NCBI GenBank assembly: GCA_037102815.1
Contig: BTPP01000004.1
Coordinates: 1,364,001 to 1,428,000 of the forward strand
DNA length: 64,000 nt
Reading direction: 5' to 3'
Source of the DNA: Neurospora intermedia
Lineage: Eukaryota > Ascomycota > Sordariomycetes > Sordariales > Sordariaceae
The translations under genes were made by a program, and so were the position numbers. This document shows positions 34,887 through 46,501 of the stretch, one piece after another (within the stretch, counting starts at the first letter, position 1; each line of letters opens with the position of its first letter). A model generated the notes under the pieces. That model had not been told where the DNA came from, did no database searches, and saw only the letters and a list, made by a program, of their open reading frames with translations.

Positions 34887-37425
34887 ATGGTCGGAGTTCC
34901 CGGAAAATACAAGGGCTGCAATTCTTGCCGTGTCCGAAGAGTCAAGGTAAGACCCATATTCATCACCGCAGTGGCAACTTTCTTGTGGGTAAACAACTAA
35001 TGCAACTAGTGTGACAACGAACGACCCTTTTGTAGGAAGTGTATCGATAGTGGTCGCGAGTGTCTTGGTTACAAACGCGAAACCGTCTTCATCGTTGGAA
35101 CCATCGAGGATGGCGGGCGTTGTTCGTCTCATCCGCCAAGGGTCATCAAATCAAAGAAGGCCAAAGCTTCAACCTCGTCAAGAAGTGGAGGAGAGGAAGA
35201 AAGGGAGCCTCTGCGGCAAAAGCATCAGCAACATCAGAATCTGGAGCTCTTTCCGGATCAGCCGCTCCAGTCGGCCTGGGACGACTTGCTCCTGTTGTCG
35301 ACGAGTTCGGGGACGAAGTACAACGTACAGTTTACGGCTCTGAATACTCGGCTTCAGAATGTTGTCCGCGGTAGTGGCGGCAATAGAGAGGGTACGGGCG
35401 AGTTCACTGTGAGCTCGATGGCGGATTACGAAGTCTCGAATATACAGCTTGACTTCAGTGGCCAGGACTTCGAGCTGAAGTCACAGTGTTTGATCAGTTT
35501 ACCGGAAAGCCAGGACAGAGATCCATACATGCCATCGATCGGCTCATGCTTCATGCTTTACGAGGTGAGATATTCCATTGTTATAATAACAATTAAGTAC
35601 GGGATAAAGTTGTGTTCATGACACTAACACCATCTTCAATAGCACAACAACTCGACTCTCCACACGAATCTCTATAGCAGCCAGTCACTGATTAAGGATT
35701 CGGGCGCTCAGAGTGATCCCATTAGACGCGCAGGGCCAGAGAAATTCCAGACATTCCCTAACCATCACTTCTTTGTCCGAGTCTACCGGCCTAATGCTGT
35801 GAGTCCCCATCCGAGTGCTGATAGCAATGTGATTCGGAAACATTCGACTAACCACTGTTTGCTAGATCCTGACCGCGCTACTCAACCGCACCCCGACTTT
35901 TTTGGAATCCGCAGAATGGACCTCTACTCCCTGGGAGAAGCACCCCAAGTCCATCCTTGATCAGCTTTTCGACATAATCACCCTTCTACCTCGCAACCTC
36001 TGGCGAGCAGACCGAGTCGCCGAAGAAGTACCCACGCTTGCCCGTCGTCAACGAGCTCAAGACCTCTTGATCAACTGTCTCAACATCGAACGACAACTCA
36101 ACGCTTGGTCGTCATCCTACAGCGCCGAGACAACGACCGCTATTTCACGCCAGACAGCCGCCGTCATCACACCCTCCTCGTCTTCAACATCGATGTCAGA
36201 ATACGGACAATCTTCGCCCTTCCAAACAACTCTACCAACCACAACAGCAACCTACCCTTACCTTCCCCCTTCCTCATCACCCTATTTCCAGCCCCATTCC
36301 CATGCTTTCTCCCAAACCCAACCCTCCTCCCATTCCCACCGCCGCTCCTTATCCAATTCGACTTCCATATCCCACTCCAGATGTACCCCCTCCCCCACCC
36401 CCTCCGCATCTGCTTCCTCCCCGCGCTTCCAACCCTACCTAACAACCTCGCCTCACTCTCACTCGCATAAACCCCTCCAACCAAGATCTCGCCGCACCTC
36501 TCCATCCATCCCTATTCGCCCAACCACCCCTTACGGCTACTCGGCAGGATACCCCTTCACCAAACCCCCCTTAACCTTCCCCACCTCCCAGCTCGCCCTG
36601 TCCTATATTCTGTATTGCACCAGCCTGATGCAGCTCTACCAAACGATCGAGCGCGTATACTGGAGCATCTTCGAGCCGCTGGACCTCACCCACCTTCCCA
36701 CCGGAAACCACTTGCACAGCAGTATCCCGCTACAGATGCAGGCGCAGATGCAACAGATGCAGCACATGCAGCAGATACAACAGCTTCCAGTCGATCTCAT
36801 CCCCGACCCAGCAAGGTACGGAAGTAAAGCGGTAAGGGGATGGGCAGAGAGGGCATGTAGGAGCTTGGAGTTTGCGCTGAACAACAACATTGACAACACT
36901 GGCGGTGTCGACCCCGAACTGTTGGCTTATCCTCTTTATGTGCTAAGGGCGTTTTACGAGAGTCTAGGGGCTACTCCAACTTGGGAGAACCTCGGAGTTG
37001 GCATGGGTGTGGATGTGGACATGATGGGGGTTGATGGTATAGCGTTGGGGATGGGTACGGGCATGGGTACGAGCATGAGTATGGACATGGACATGGGCAT
37101 GGACATGAACATGGGTATGAACATTGATATGAATCATCAGGGTATGATGACTGGCGGCGGGATGGGAAGTATGAGTTATTCATCGGGGATGGAAAACTTG
37201 AATATCTTCTCGACGACGCCCACGACGACGACGATGACGACGACAGCGGCAATGATGATGCAGCAACAACAGCAACAACCTCAGGCACCGCCGCCGGACG
37301 GCAGACTGGAGGTTATGTGGTGCGATCGGTTTAGGGAGAGGTTGAAAGCCAAGGGGGCGGAGATATCCAGCTCTATTGTGGGTGAAGGAAAGAAGTGGAG
37401 GGAGGTTGCTGCTTTTGGATGTTGA
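34887..37425 (+). CDS. Zn2Cys6 fungal transcription factor
   Basis: Nuclear DNA-binding regulator with unknown targets. Exons 34887-34946, 35010-35564, 35643-35798 and 35866-37425 give 776 aa. The binuclear cluster is C11-x2-C14-x6-C21-x6-C28-x2-C31-x6-C38 (KGCNSCRVRRVK / CDNERPFCRKC / GREC), split by intron 1 exactly before the third Cys, a position commonly seen in this class. Next comes LGYKRETVFIVGT, a linker typical of one fungal subgroup. Residues from about 160 to 300 include EFTVSSMADYEVSNIQLDF and PNHHFFVRVYRPNA, then a helical block (LDQLFDIITLLPRNLWRADRVAEEV). There is a Ser/Thr/Pro-rich stretch and, near residues 630-690, a Met-rich repeat (MGMGTGMGTSMSMDMDMG and onward), then a QQQQQQ run. 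Introns: GTAAGA...CTAG, GTGAGA...ATAG and GTGAGT...CTAG, all phase 0. Confidence 0.93.
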
Positions 37426-40410
37426 GGTCATATAGGTAAATATGGGAACACGAGACAAAGACAGGTGGTGTACGGGTTTTCAGATGAGGACACGATGCAG
37501 TGATGGATATTAGGGGCTGGCTTTTCCCTACCTACTCTACCTTGGTTTTCCTTTGTCTATCTTTTTTCCTTTCTCAAAGGGGATATAAACAAACAAGATA
37601 CTTACCGGCTGAAACATGCTGGGCCTCGCGAGGGGTTTGAAGAAACATATTGGGAGGTTAAAGGACAGTTTTGCGTTTGCTTTTGAGGTTTTGCGAATCT
37701 GCTTTTTGCTCATAGTTTACAACTGTGTTGTGTTTATCCTTGGTTTTTCTCGAATGGAAACTCGCTGTTCTTTTGTCGTGAATTGTCTCCAATTTTGGTG
37801 CCTTGGACTAACATGACCTATTACATACATACATTCTTGTCCTCTTCTCTTGCCATGAGTTCAATAACTACCGTAAAAACCTGCCAAATTCGGACTCGGG
37901 TAGCTAAAAGACTTGCTAGAAACTTGAAGCAACATAACGCAATGAGAGGATCTCAGATTTTAATCCATTAAGAAGTCACCGAAGTCTGGAACATCATTCC
38001 CACCTAAAGTCGGCATTTGCACATATTCCCGAGTCCTCATTCTGGTAACTTTATATGATACCTATCGAATTCGTCTCTATGGCTCGAGTACCCGAAACCA
38101 AATATTGAAATTCGCCTCTCCTCGGTCATACCACTCACTCGCTGTCTCACACGTGAACTATGTACAAAAGTATCAAGATCTTGTGCTCACGCCTGTTTGA
38201 CACATTTGCCACCTTAAGCTTCTTTCATCGCAGGCTAACAGCGGCTTATGTTTACTACCATAAACTCCTTGAAAGGCTACTTACACCTACCTACCTGCCT
38301 ACCCACCTACCTTACCCATTCATCTGTTTCACGCAGACATAGCACACACGACCAAACACCAACGGTGAGACAGTTGTCAACTGCATTCCTTTTCTGGTTT
38401 GGAATATTCCCACTTGCTGATTACCTACCTACAGCTCTGAGCTTTTCTTCACACAGGTACCCAACACAACACGAAAGTGTTCATAATGAGTAGGTAGATA
38501 CATGGAAATCATCAAATGAACAATACCTCACAAAACACAACCAAACACCTACCTACATAAGCCCCCCACGAACAGCCCCCCATTACCCTCCATTACCCCA
38601 GACTACAGCAGAGAACCAAACCGGATGACGACTCGGCGTGGCTGTGACTGTGAACGTGAATCTCGCACCGCAACACACACAACACACTGCATCCGCGAAT
38701 CTATGTACCTAGTTGATCTAACATAACCTAACCAGTCTGTAATCTGTGATGGTCACATCCAATGCAATGCAAGGAGTCGGTGCATCGTCATAGCCATGAC
38801 TATGGTCAGGAATTACTGAGCTCAAGACCCAGACCAAGACCAAGACCGAGATCGTTTGTTCATTCTAGGTAGGTAGACACGTAGAGTGAGTGAGTGTCAG
38901 TCGGTCGGTCGGTCAGCAAGACGAAAGGTGAAAAGTTGGGGATCAGGATGTTAGACTAGTGTAAGGTAGGGTTTCATTGGATCTGACAGACTGCTATGGG
39001 AGTCACACACAGCCTTGTGGACTTGTGGAAGTGGGTACCTAGGTAACCGTGGGTGTGTGGTTGAGAGTTGAGATCTGTGTAGAGGTAAGCACGCAACACC
39101 CACTCTCTCTACACAGATCTCTCAAACATACACCCACGGTTATCTGTTGGACTTTGGGATGGTGCTTGAAGTACTTTACATTTAGTAGGCAGGCTGAGCA
39201 GGTAAGAAGAGGTGGGTTCAGGACAGGAGTGAGGCTGCAGGAACAAATAAGACAAGTGCACTTATTCTACTTTGGTAGTTATTTATTGGGTTATGTCGCA
39301 TGACAGTCAGTCAGTTGTCGTGCATGGTCCTTGCAGTTATCGGATTATACATACCCCGGACCAAAAAGCCGAGTAGGTAGTCATCGTATCTCGTTTTCGT
39401 AAGATGACTAACTTGTCTTACGAGTTTGGTTGTATATCTGCGGAGACCAGAAACAGTGTTTTAGTATTTGGAAGTGATGGGATTCCAAGATGATGTCAGG
39501 TGCAGTATTACTAACACACTCTTTTTTCCTTACAACTCTTCCCATCTCCACCTCCGTTTTTCGTTCACCGTTGAGAATGAAAGCGACAAGTCTTTTATCC
39601 ATTATCGTCCGTTTTTTTCTTTACCTAGTTCGGAACCTATTACTCATTCACCGCGTGCTGAGGTGTGCTAGCAGGTGTGACTTCGTCTTCATGTATACCT
39701 AGGTACACCATTGCTTACCAACTACTATGGAAACCTCATCATCTTGACATCAGACCTTGAAACGAAAATTCCACTTATCCAGTTGACTAAATCACACTTG
39801 TTACTTGTCACTTGAGCCTCAATAGGCAAGGAAACCCCTACATACCTTGGTTGTGACAAACTCATAACTCAGAATCGAATGCATATACGTACAATAACAT
39901 GTCATTGGCTGACTGTGATGAACTTGGGGAATTTTGAGAGTTGAGATATGATATAAACATGAATCATTTTGTTCTGTTGTGAACACCAAAACACACTCTA
40001 AGCGCCGATGACAAGAGGTTCTCACCTCGGGGTTTCCGTGCAAAAAAGAATTGTGAGGAGAGACTGGAGAAAGAAAAATGTGATTGCTCGAATTTCAGAG
40101 CAACGGCGAGGCTTACGAAGAGACTGAAAGCCCCCTTACTGTGTTCGTAGCTTGTCGTTCTCAATCCAAACTGGGTCATATGTTTGGTGCCGGGTTTTCG
40201 GGGTCCGGCGGTTGACGGCTGCGGTACCCGGCCAAGCGGTTATTTTTATACCCAGGTCATCGAGTGAGGTACGCTAGATGATGCTATTACTACCGGTACC
40301 AGTATTCATGTACATCAACGGACGCTGAAGAGACATTACAAGCTACAATCGCTATTTTTATACATTACAACCACCCAGTATCATCATCAGCAAGCAAACA
40401 ACATCCTAAC
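37426..40410. other. 3-kb gene-poor region
   Basis: This lies between the 3' ends of the transcription-factor and CLC genes. It is rich in TACC/GGTA runs (for example 38279-38325 and 38868-38878). It contains a ~99-bp foldback sequence at 39044-39142, described separately. Open frames are short and lack family traits. A non-coding RNA cannot be excluded. Confidence 0.5.
39044..39142. mobile_element. ~99-bp foldback element (Guest-sized MITE candidate)
   Basis: The sequence TAACCGTGGGTGTGTGGTTG is mirrored at the other end by CATACACCCACGGTTA. The inner arms GATCTGTGTAGAG and CTCTACACAGATC also pair, leaving a loop of about 25 nt. It could form one long hairpin. Size and structure recall the 98-bp Guest element described in Neurospora; I cannot compare the bases from memory. 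Confidence 0.65.
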
Positions 40411-43291
40411 CTACAATATACTCCCTTGACTACTCCCCGCAAAACTCGCACTCCTCCCTTCCCTCGTCCCACCCTGTCCCTGGAAGTAATCCCTCCTCTC
40501 AACACCCAACAACCCAGCACTCTCTCCCCTTCCCTCTTCCCTCCCCAGCCCACTCCCCATTCTCCCACTGCCAATACCCCCCGCACCCCCCGCTCCCACA
40601 GCATCCCTCACCCGCTCCTCCGCCCCATTCATCACATGCCACACGTCCTTCCTCGTCAATAGTCCCTGCAACACTCCCCTCTCCGCAAAAAGCACATACC
40701 GCACCCCCAACTTCTGGAAATAACTCACCGCCAGATGCAACGGGCTTCTACCGGGAAGGGTCAGGGGCGTCTGGTCCATCCACGGTCTTAGGTCAAGAGT
40801 AGTCAGCGGGTCCGCAAGCGGCTGATGACTGAAGAAGCACTCCGTTTCAGGCGGTAGGCTCGAGGCTCTTCCGCCGGGAGAGTAGAGGACGTAGGACAGC
40901 TCGGCGCGGGAGATGTACCCCAAGAGCACCGCGTCGCGCGGGTTGGAGATGACGGGGTACCCGCGGTAAGGGGTGGTTTCGAGGATTTTCTGCAGTGAAG
41001 CGATCGTGTGCCCCGTGGCAGTGAGGACGATGAGGTCCGAGTCCAAGCGGGTCATGATTTGACTAGCTGGCACGTCGGGAATCAGCGGGCTCAAGTCTTC
41101 GCCTGAGTTGTTGGGGTCCAGATAGGGGTACGAGTTGAAGTGGATCCAGGACTCGTAGATACCTCTGCGAGAAAAGGCGTCGCCGACCCATTTGGCGATC
41201 ATGACGGAGATCATTATGGGTAAAACATAGGTCAGGGCGCCGGTGAGCTCAAAGGTGATGACGACTATGGAGACGGTCATACGGGTTACGCCCGTGAGAA
41301 AGGCAGCGGCGCCGATGATGGCGTAGGTGCCAGGGGTGATGCAGGGGACGTCGGGCTCGCATTGGTGTAGGAAAAGCGGGAAGTTGGGGGCGGCGCGCTG
41401 GAAGAGTTCCATGAGAATTCCCAAGGCACGGCCGGTCAGGGCGCCGATGGCCATGGAAGGGAGGATGATGCCGGCGGGGATTTGTAGGCCGAAGGTCACG
41501 GCGGCGAAGAAGAAGCCGAGGACGGCGGCGAAGATGAGTAGGGTGATGGTGCCGAAGGAGGCGGCGCCTGTCTTGCAGAGACCGAATTGGTCATCGACGA
41601 TCTTAGCGCACTCGGTGAAGAGGTTGGAGACTAGCTCGGAGGTCTGGGCGCGCATGTAGTGGTTGGGGTAGTTGATGAGGGCGGTTAAGCCCGCGACGAT
41701 GGCGACTTGGGTGACGGGACCGGGAAGCCACCTGGTGGATTTCTTCCATTCGGCGACGCGCATGTTGGCTTTGATAAAGAGACCGCCGTAGACGCCGCCT
41801 AGGATGCCCAGAAGGACAAAAGGAACAAGTTCAAAGCCGTGCCAGCCGGACGAGTATTTGACTTGGTAAAGCACCAGCTTGCCGGATCTGAAGGGGTCAA
41901 GGGCCTGAAGAGTGACGGCAGCCGTCATGGCACATACGAAGCTCTGCCACATAGTTTTGTCGGGAAAATAGTAAGAAAGCTGTTCAAGACTGAAAAGCAC
42001 TCCACCAATAGGGGAGCCAAAGGCCACGGATATTCCGGCGGCAGCCGCTGCGGACAGAATTTCTCTCTTACGTGCTGTGAGGGGTTAGCTTGGGACGTGA
42101 ATAGGTAGATTCACTACACCACATACCTTCATTGTTGTTGATACTCGGAAAAAGCTTGATGAAGACGTTTGCGCAACAGCAGGCGACATGAACCAAGGGA
42201 CCCTCTTTGCCCAACCACATGCCGGACGCAACAGCAAGCACAAGACCTAGCGACTTTGTCACCAAGGTCTGGATACCTAGGAACCTGCGGATGACGAAGC
42301 CTCCCAGGACAGTCTTGATTTCGGGGATACCACTGTGTTTAGCATGGATGGCATATTCCTTGACCAAGATGGCAGCAGAAACGGCAAAGGATAACTGTAG
42401 CTTAGATCAGCTGGGGTTGCCTTCATATCTGGTCGAACTCTGTGGGGGGAAGCATACTGCTAGGAATACGTAAAAGAAGTATTCGAGGAACCACTTGCCA
42501 CCTCCTGAATAAATACCAAAAGCCTTGGCCCAGGGATACCAGCCCTGGCATTGGGCATGGTCCTCATAGCCCAAGCAACATGAGCTCTTGCTCAGGTGAA
42601 AAGCTCCGCCGTCAACAGTTGAGCAGAATCCGAACTTGAGATCCGCCAGCCAATCGGTGGCTACATCGATAGCGGCAGCCAACAGACCGGCAGCCAGACC
42701 AGTCAACAGCAGAACAATCCAGACCTGGCTGTTGTCGAGGAGCAGGCGGATCCAGCCCAAGAGACTGTTGGAGCCGGAAGATAGCATTCGCAGTCTTGAG
42801 CGTTCCTTGGTGTACTCAAAGATCCAGTCGATGGCGGTCAAGTCCTCGTAGCCAACTCTCCTCCCGGGGCCTTCGACATACCAATCCAAGGGCCCACCAT
42901 CTTTCGACCCAGACTGAGTGCCATCCAAGCGGGTGTTTGACGTAGGTGATAGTCGGCCAGGTACATCGTGAGAGGTCCGAGGAGACCGTCCACCAGTGAA
43001 AGCTGAGAAGAGCCGCGATGGCTGAGAGAAGACGGATTGCTTTTTTAGTCTGCGCTTGAACGACATGGGCTGGTTCAGGTCATCTCGTAGAGGGTCCTCA
43101 TCGAGGATCATGTCGTTGTCGTTGTCATGATTGTTGTGGTCATTATCCTCGCCCAAAAGATCCAACTCGTCCCGGTCGTCTTCCATGGTTGCGCGACGGT
43201 GTTCTTCCCACTCGTGTTGGCTGTCGAATGCTGCTGGGGTTGCCGAACTGGAAGGATACCCGTCGTCCATCATCGCACTTCTAGAAGCCAT
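40411..43291 (-). CDS. CLC-family chloride channel/antiporter with CBS domains
   Basis: Voltage-gated-type chloride channel or Cl-/H+ exchanger, similar to yeast Gef1 and probably on Golgi/endosomal/vacuolar membranes. Exons 43291-42458, 42394-42127 and 42074-40411 give 921 aa. An acidic, Ser-rich cytosolic N-terminus (about 150 residues) is followed by about ten hydrophobic helices. Family motifs: [16 protein letters not shown] (the GSGIP position with His for Gly), [12 protein letters not shown] (contains the gating Glu), [17 protein letters not shown] and [22 protein letters not shown]. Two CBS domains lie in the C-terminal third ([21 protein letters not shown], and [35 protein letters not shown]). 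The tail is Gly/Arg-rich. Introns GTATGC...CTACAG (63 nt) and GTATGT...TCACAG (52 nt) keep frame. It is longer than Gef1 because of the N- and C-terminal tails. Confidence 0.95.
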
Positions 43292-43878
43292 AGTGAATAT
43301 AATGACAGAGTATTTCCCATTCTCGTCTCAAATAGAGATGCCGATGGAAGAGATGTCGTCTTGTTCCTGGTTGCGATTAGATGAGCTTTCAGCTCATTAG
43401 GAGCGTTTGTCCAGCAGTGAGGTGTAGTGAGATGGCGGCGCTGTTAGGCCTGATAAGAGCACGTTCTTATCGGGGCGCATCAGGGACATACACAGCATTG
43501 ACAGGGCCAAGCCTGCTAACTCTTGGCGGTTTTGGAGTTAAGCACCTTGCCAAGACCCAAACCCACTTGATGGAAAATGCCAAGCCTTTACATCAACGAC
43601 GTCCCTTCTCTTCTTCCATTTTCTGTGTGTGCATTGACTTTCATCTATAGAGGATTGTGACGTGGAAAAACAAATAGGAAATACTCTTAAATTCAAGACT
43701 GAATTTGAACTTTCGGTTTGTGTGGGAATCACAGTGGACAGTCTCCCATACAAAATAAGTTTCCAGCAGCGAGCCGTGAACTTCGTCATCCATCAATCAT
43801 CCTCCTCTCCAAATCCACAACCTCAACTCAACACCCACTCACATAAAGAAACCACAAACATCACAAACAAAACAAATC
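43292..43878. promoter_or_regulatory. divergent promoter CLC / neurochondrin-like gene
   Basis: This is 587 bp between two divergent starts. At about 43461-43480 is a short palindrome (GATAAGAGCACGTTCTTATC), and at 43517-43547 a hairpin with arms TGCTAACTC and GAGTTAAGCA. No RNA gene could be identified. Confidence 0.4.
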
Positions 43879-46054
43879 ATGAGTGAACCAACCCAACAAT
43901 CCGTCATGAACGAGCCAACTCAACAACAACAAACCGGGCAGCCTGATCCCATACAAAATGCCCAAACACTCCTTAGAGCAAAGGACGACACCTCCCGCTT
44001 CGTGGGCCTCGCCCTTCTCAAGTCAGTACTCGACAACTCGGAAGAGTTGAGAAACAACCAAGAGGCAGTCCGCGGTCTCTGGAAGAGCGTTCCGTCAAAG
44101 TTTCTGGATCGGCTAATCAAGACCGGCTCGCGTCAGCAGTCCCAGTCCGAAGGGGGAGGAAACAAGAATGCTCGGGACATGCTAGATTTGGCCGTGGCCA
44201 TCATCCACACCTTTGCCGCTCTGGTGCCCGAAGAAAATAAACGAGACTCGCGGTTTACCGAGAGGATACCACATTTGGTTGCGTGTCTTTTGAACTGGTG
44301 GGTTCTTCTCATCGTACCTCTACAAGTTCCAACAAAACTAACAATAAAACAGTTCAAACGAAACAACCAAGCTGGTCCTAGAAACCCTCTCAGCCCTCGT
44401 CACCACGCCAGACGGCGCCAAAGCCTTCATCGCTCTAGACGACGTCACCACTCTAATCGAAATCGCCCCTTCTCAGCCCTTAGTCCTGGACATCTTCTTC
44501 TACGCCTGGCTAAACGCCACGAATTCATCCGTCTCCTCCTCCGCCGAGGACAAGGACCTCCTGCGGACCAAGATCGACCACACCATCACCGCTCTCGTCT
44601 CCTCCTTCAAGGGCACCGACGCCGTCACCCTCCTCGACTTCCTCGCCAACCTGCTCCCCCGCCTCGAGCCCCAAGTCCTACCGCAAAACCCTCAATGGCT
44701 ACCCACTCTCAACCTCTTCATCCGCAACCTCGTCTCCAGCCGGCCCACCCCCGCCGGCCGCGCCGCTTATACCAACCTCTCTGCTGCCCTACTAGAAGTC
44801 TACCCCTCCCTCGCTCCGCAACTGCTCTTCACCGATGACCCCTCCGGCAAAGGCAAAGGCAAATCCAACCCATCAACCGACGACAACAAACCCTTCTCCT
44901 ACCTCCTCATCTCCATCCTCCTCATCGACATCCGCTCCACGGCCCCAACCCTCTTATCCCAACTCAACAGCCCTTCCTACCCTCAACTGTCCCGCCGCCT
45001 AAGCTCCGCATTCAACATCATCTCCCACTACCTCGGCTTCCTCCTCCGCTCCCTTGACCCTACCGATTCCTCCTCTTCCGAGTCCCACTCCCACTCCCTC
45101 CTGCCCGACCCCACCTTCCTCCTCAAACTCCGCACCTCCCTCTCCGAGACCTTCTCCCTCACCCTCGAATTCCTGCGAGACCGCTACGACGCCAGCATAG
45201 CAGGCGCCATGGGCCTGGACCCGTCCGCCCGCTCCGCCGCCGCGCACGACGACTCCTCCGCCTCGGGCGGCGCCTCCCACCTGACTCTCTCCTGGGAATC
45301 CATGAGCGGCAACAGCGTCGAGCAAGACCCCTTGATCCTCGCAGCCATTCGCGCACTGGCCATCTGGTTAAGGGAAGACGACAATGAGCAGCTCCGCAAG
45401 GAAGCAAGTGGGTTAGGCGATTTGTTTATTGATCTATACCGCCATAGCTGTCACCCACCTAACCAGCACAAAAGCGAAAGGTTGGATTTTCGAAGACCGG
45501 TGTTGATGGCGTGGGAGGGGCTGGTGGAGGAACGTAAGGGGGTTGAAAGCTTTTTGGCGAATGGCGGGTGGCAGGCCTTGGCTGATGATTTGGTGGGGAT
45601 CCTTCAGTCTACTTCTTCTACTAGTACTTCTTCTTCGTCGTCTTCAGGGGAAGTAGTACTAGTGGACGAAGCGGAAGCAGCAAGAGGTACAGAAATTGTT
45701 CGCGTGCTACTGCAAGTTGCGGAACTGGAGAGGCCGGGACCAAAAGAGGAATGGCTGGATTTAGTCACCAAGGTGGCGGCGTGGTATATTCCCGAGGAGG
45801 AAGACGATCAAGACGTGGAGATGGTAGGGAAGGGGTCCAAGCTGGTGGTGTATGAGTTCCAGGTTGCTACGCTGCAGCTCGTTACGGCGTTGTTGGCGGG
45901 CAGTCATCCGGGGGTGCAGAGACGGTATGTGCATTCTACCAGCGCGGTGCTGGGGATTGCGAGGGTGCTGATGGGGAAGGTGAGGAAGGTTGGGGATGGG
46001 GAGCTGGTGGAGGCGTTGGAGGATGTGTTGGCGACGTTGGGTGGGTTGAGGTAG
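43879..46054 (+). CDS. neurochondrin-family protein
   Basis: Armadillo-like helical protein of the neurochondrin family; its role in fungi is not known to me. Exons 43879-44297 and 44353-46054 give 706 aa. The junction LLN-CSNETTKLVLETLSALVTT continues the family pattern. N-terminal block: QNAQTLLRAKDDTSRFVGLALLKSVLDNSEEL, KSVPSKFLDRLIKTG, LDLAVAIIHTFAALVPEE. Later: YLLISILLIDIRSTAPTLL, DPLILAAIRALAIWLREDDNEQLRKEASGL, FRRPVLMAWEGLVEERKGVESFLANGGWQALADDL. The chain is mostly helical without membrane segments. Ser-rich insertions lie at about residues 390 and 570. The second exon is long, and its first 285 codons contain no ATG in frame, so simple ORF scans miss half of it. Confidence 0.9.
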
Positions 46055-46501
46055 ATTGGTACATCGTGTGGGTGGAAACTGATGGGGCAGATGGAAATAA
46101 GGAAGAGGGGTTGGAAATAGGGAGACTGAAAGATACCCAATTTAATTTATTCCGTACCACTGATGCTAGGTACCCTGTCATGCTCTTTTTATCACGTCTA
46201 ACACTATTATTGTGTTCCAGTCAATGTAAGCATGTGCTGCTCCTCCCTTGCGACCCTGCAGTAATAATGCTGGGTTAACTACAAGCCGCTTTCCACGATA
46301 CCTTCTCTTCAAAAACAACGTCGAGGTTTACGCCGCCCACGGCACAGAGAGCTCTCTTCTGTTTCTGAACCGAACGCTTTTCTTACAAATTCCGCAGAAG
46401 AGCTTTTTGGAGTGAGCGCTTTCCCCACGACCGCCTTTTCCTTCACAACCTTTTCCTTTGACCAACCTCCCCTCTTCAATGACTTCTTTGGCTGTTCATG
46501 T
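46055..46501. other. convergent 3' spacer
   Basis: This is 447 bp between the neurochondrin-like and PAF1 stop codons. It presumably contains both 3' UTRs. I see no gene or repeat. Confidence 0.55.

Noticed and set aside
43440-43570. Hairpins between the CLC and neurochondrin-like genes as a 5S rRNA or tRNA
   Set aside because: It does not fit the 5S internal control region or tRNA A/B boxes that I could recognise.
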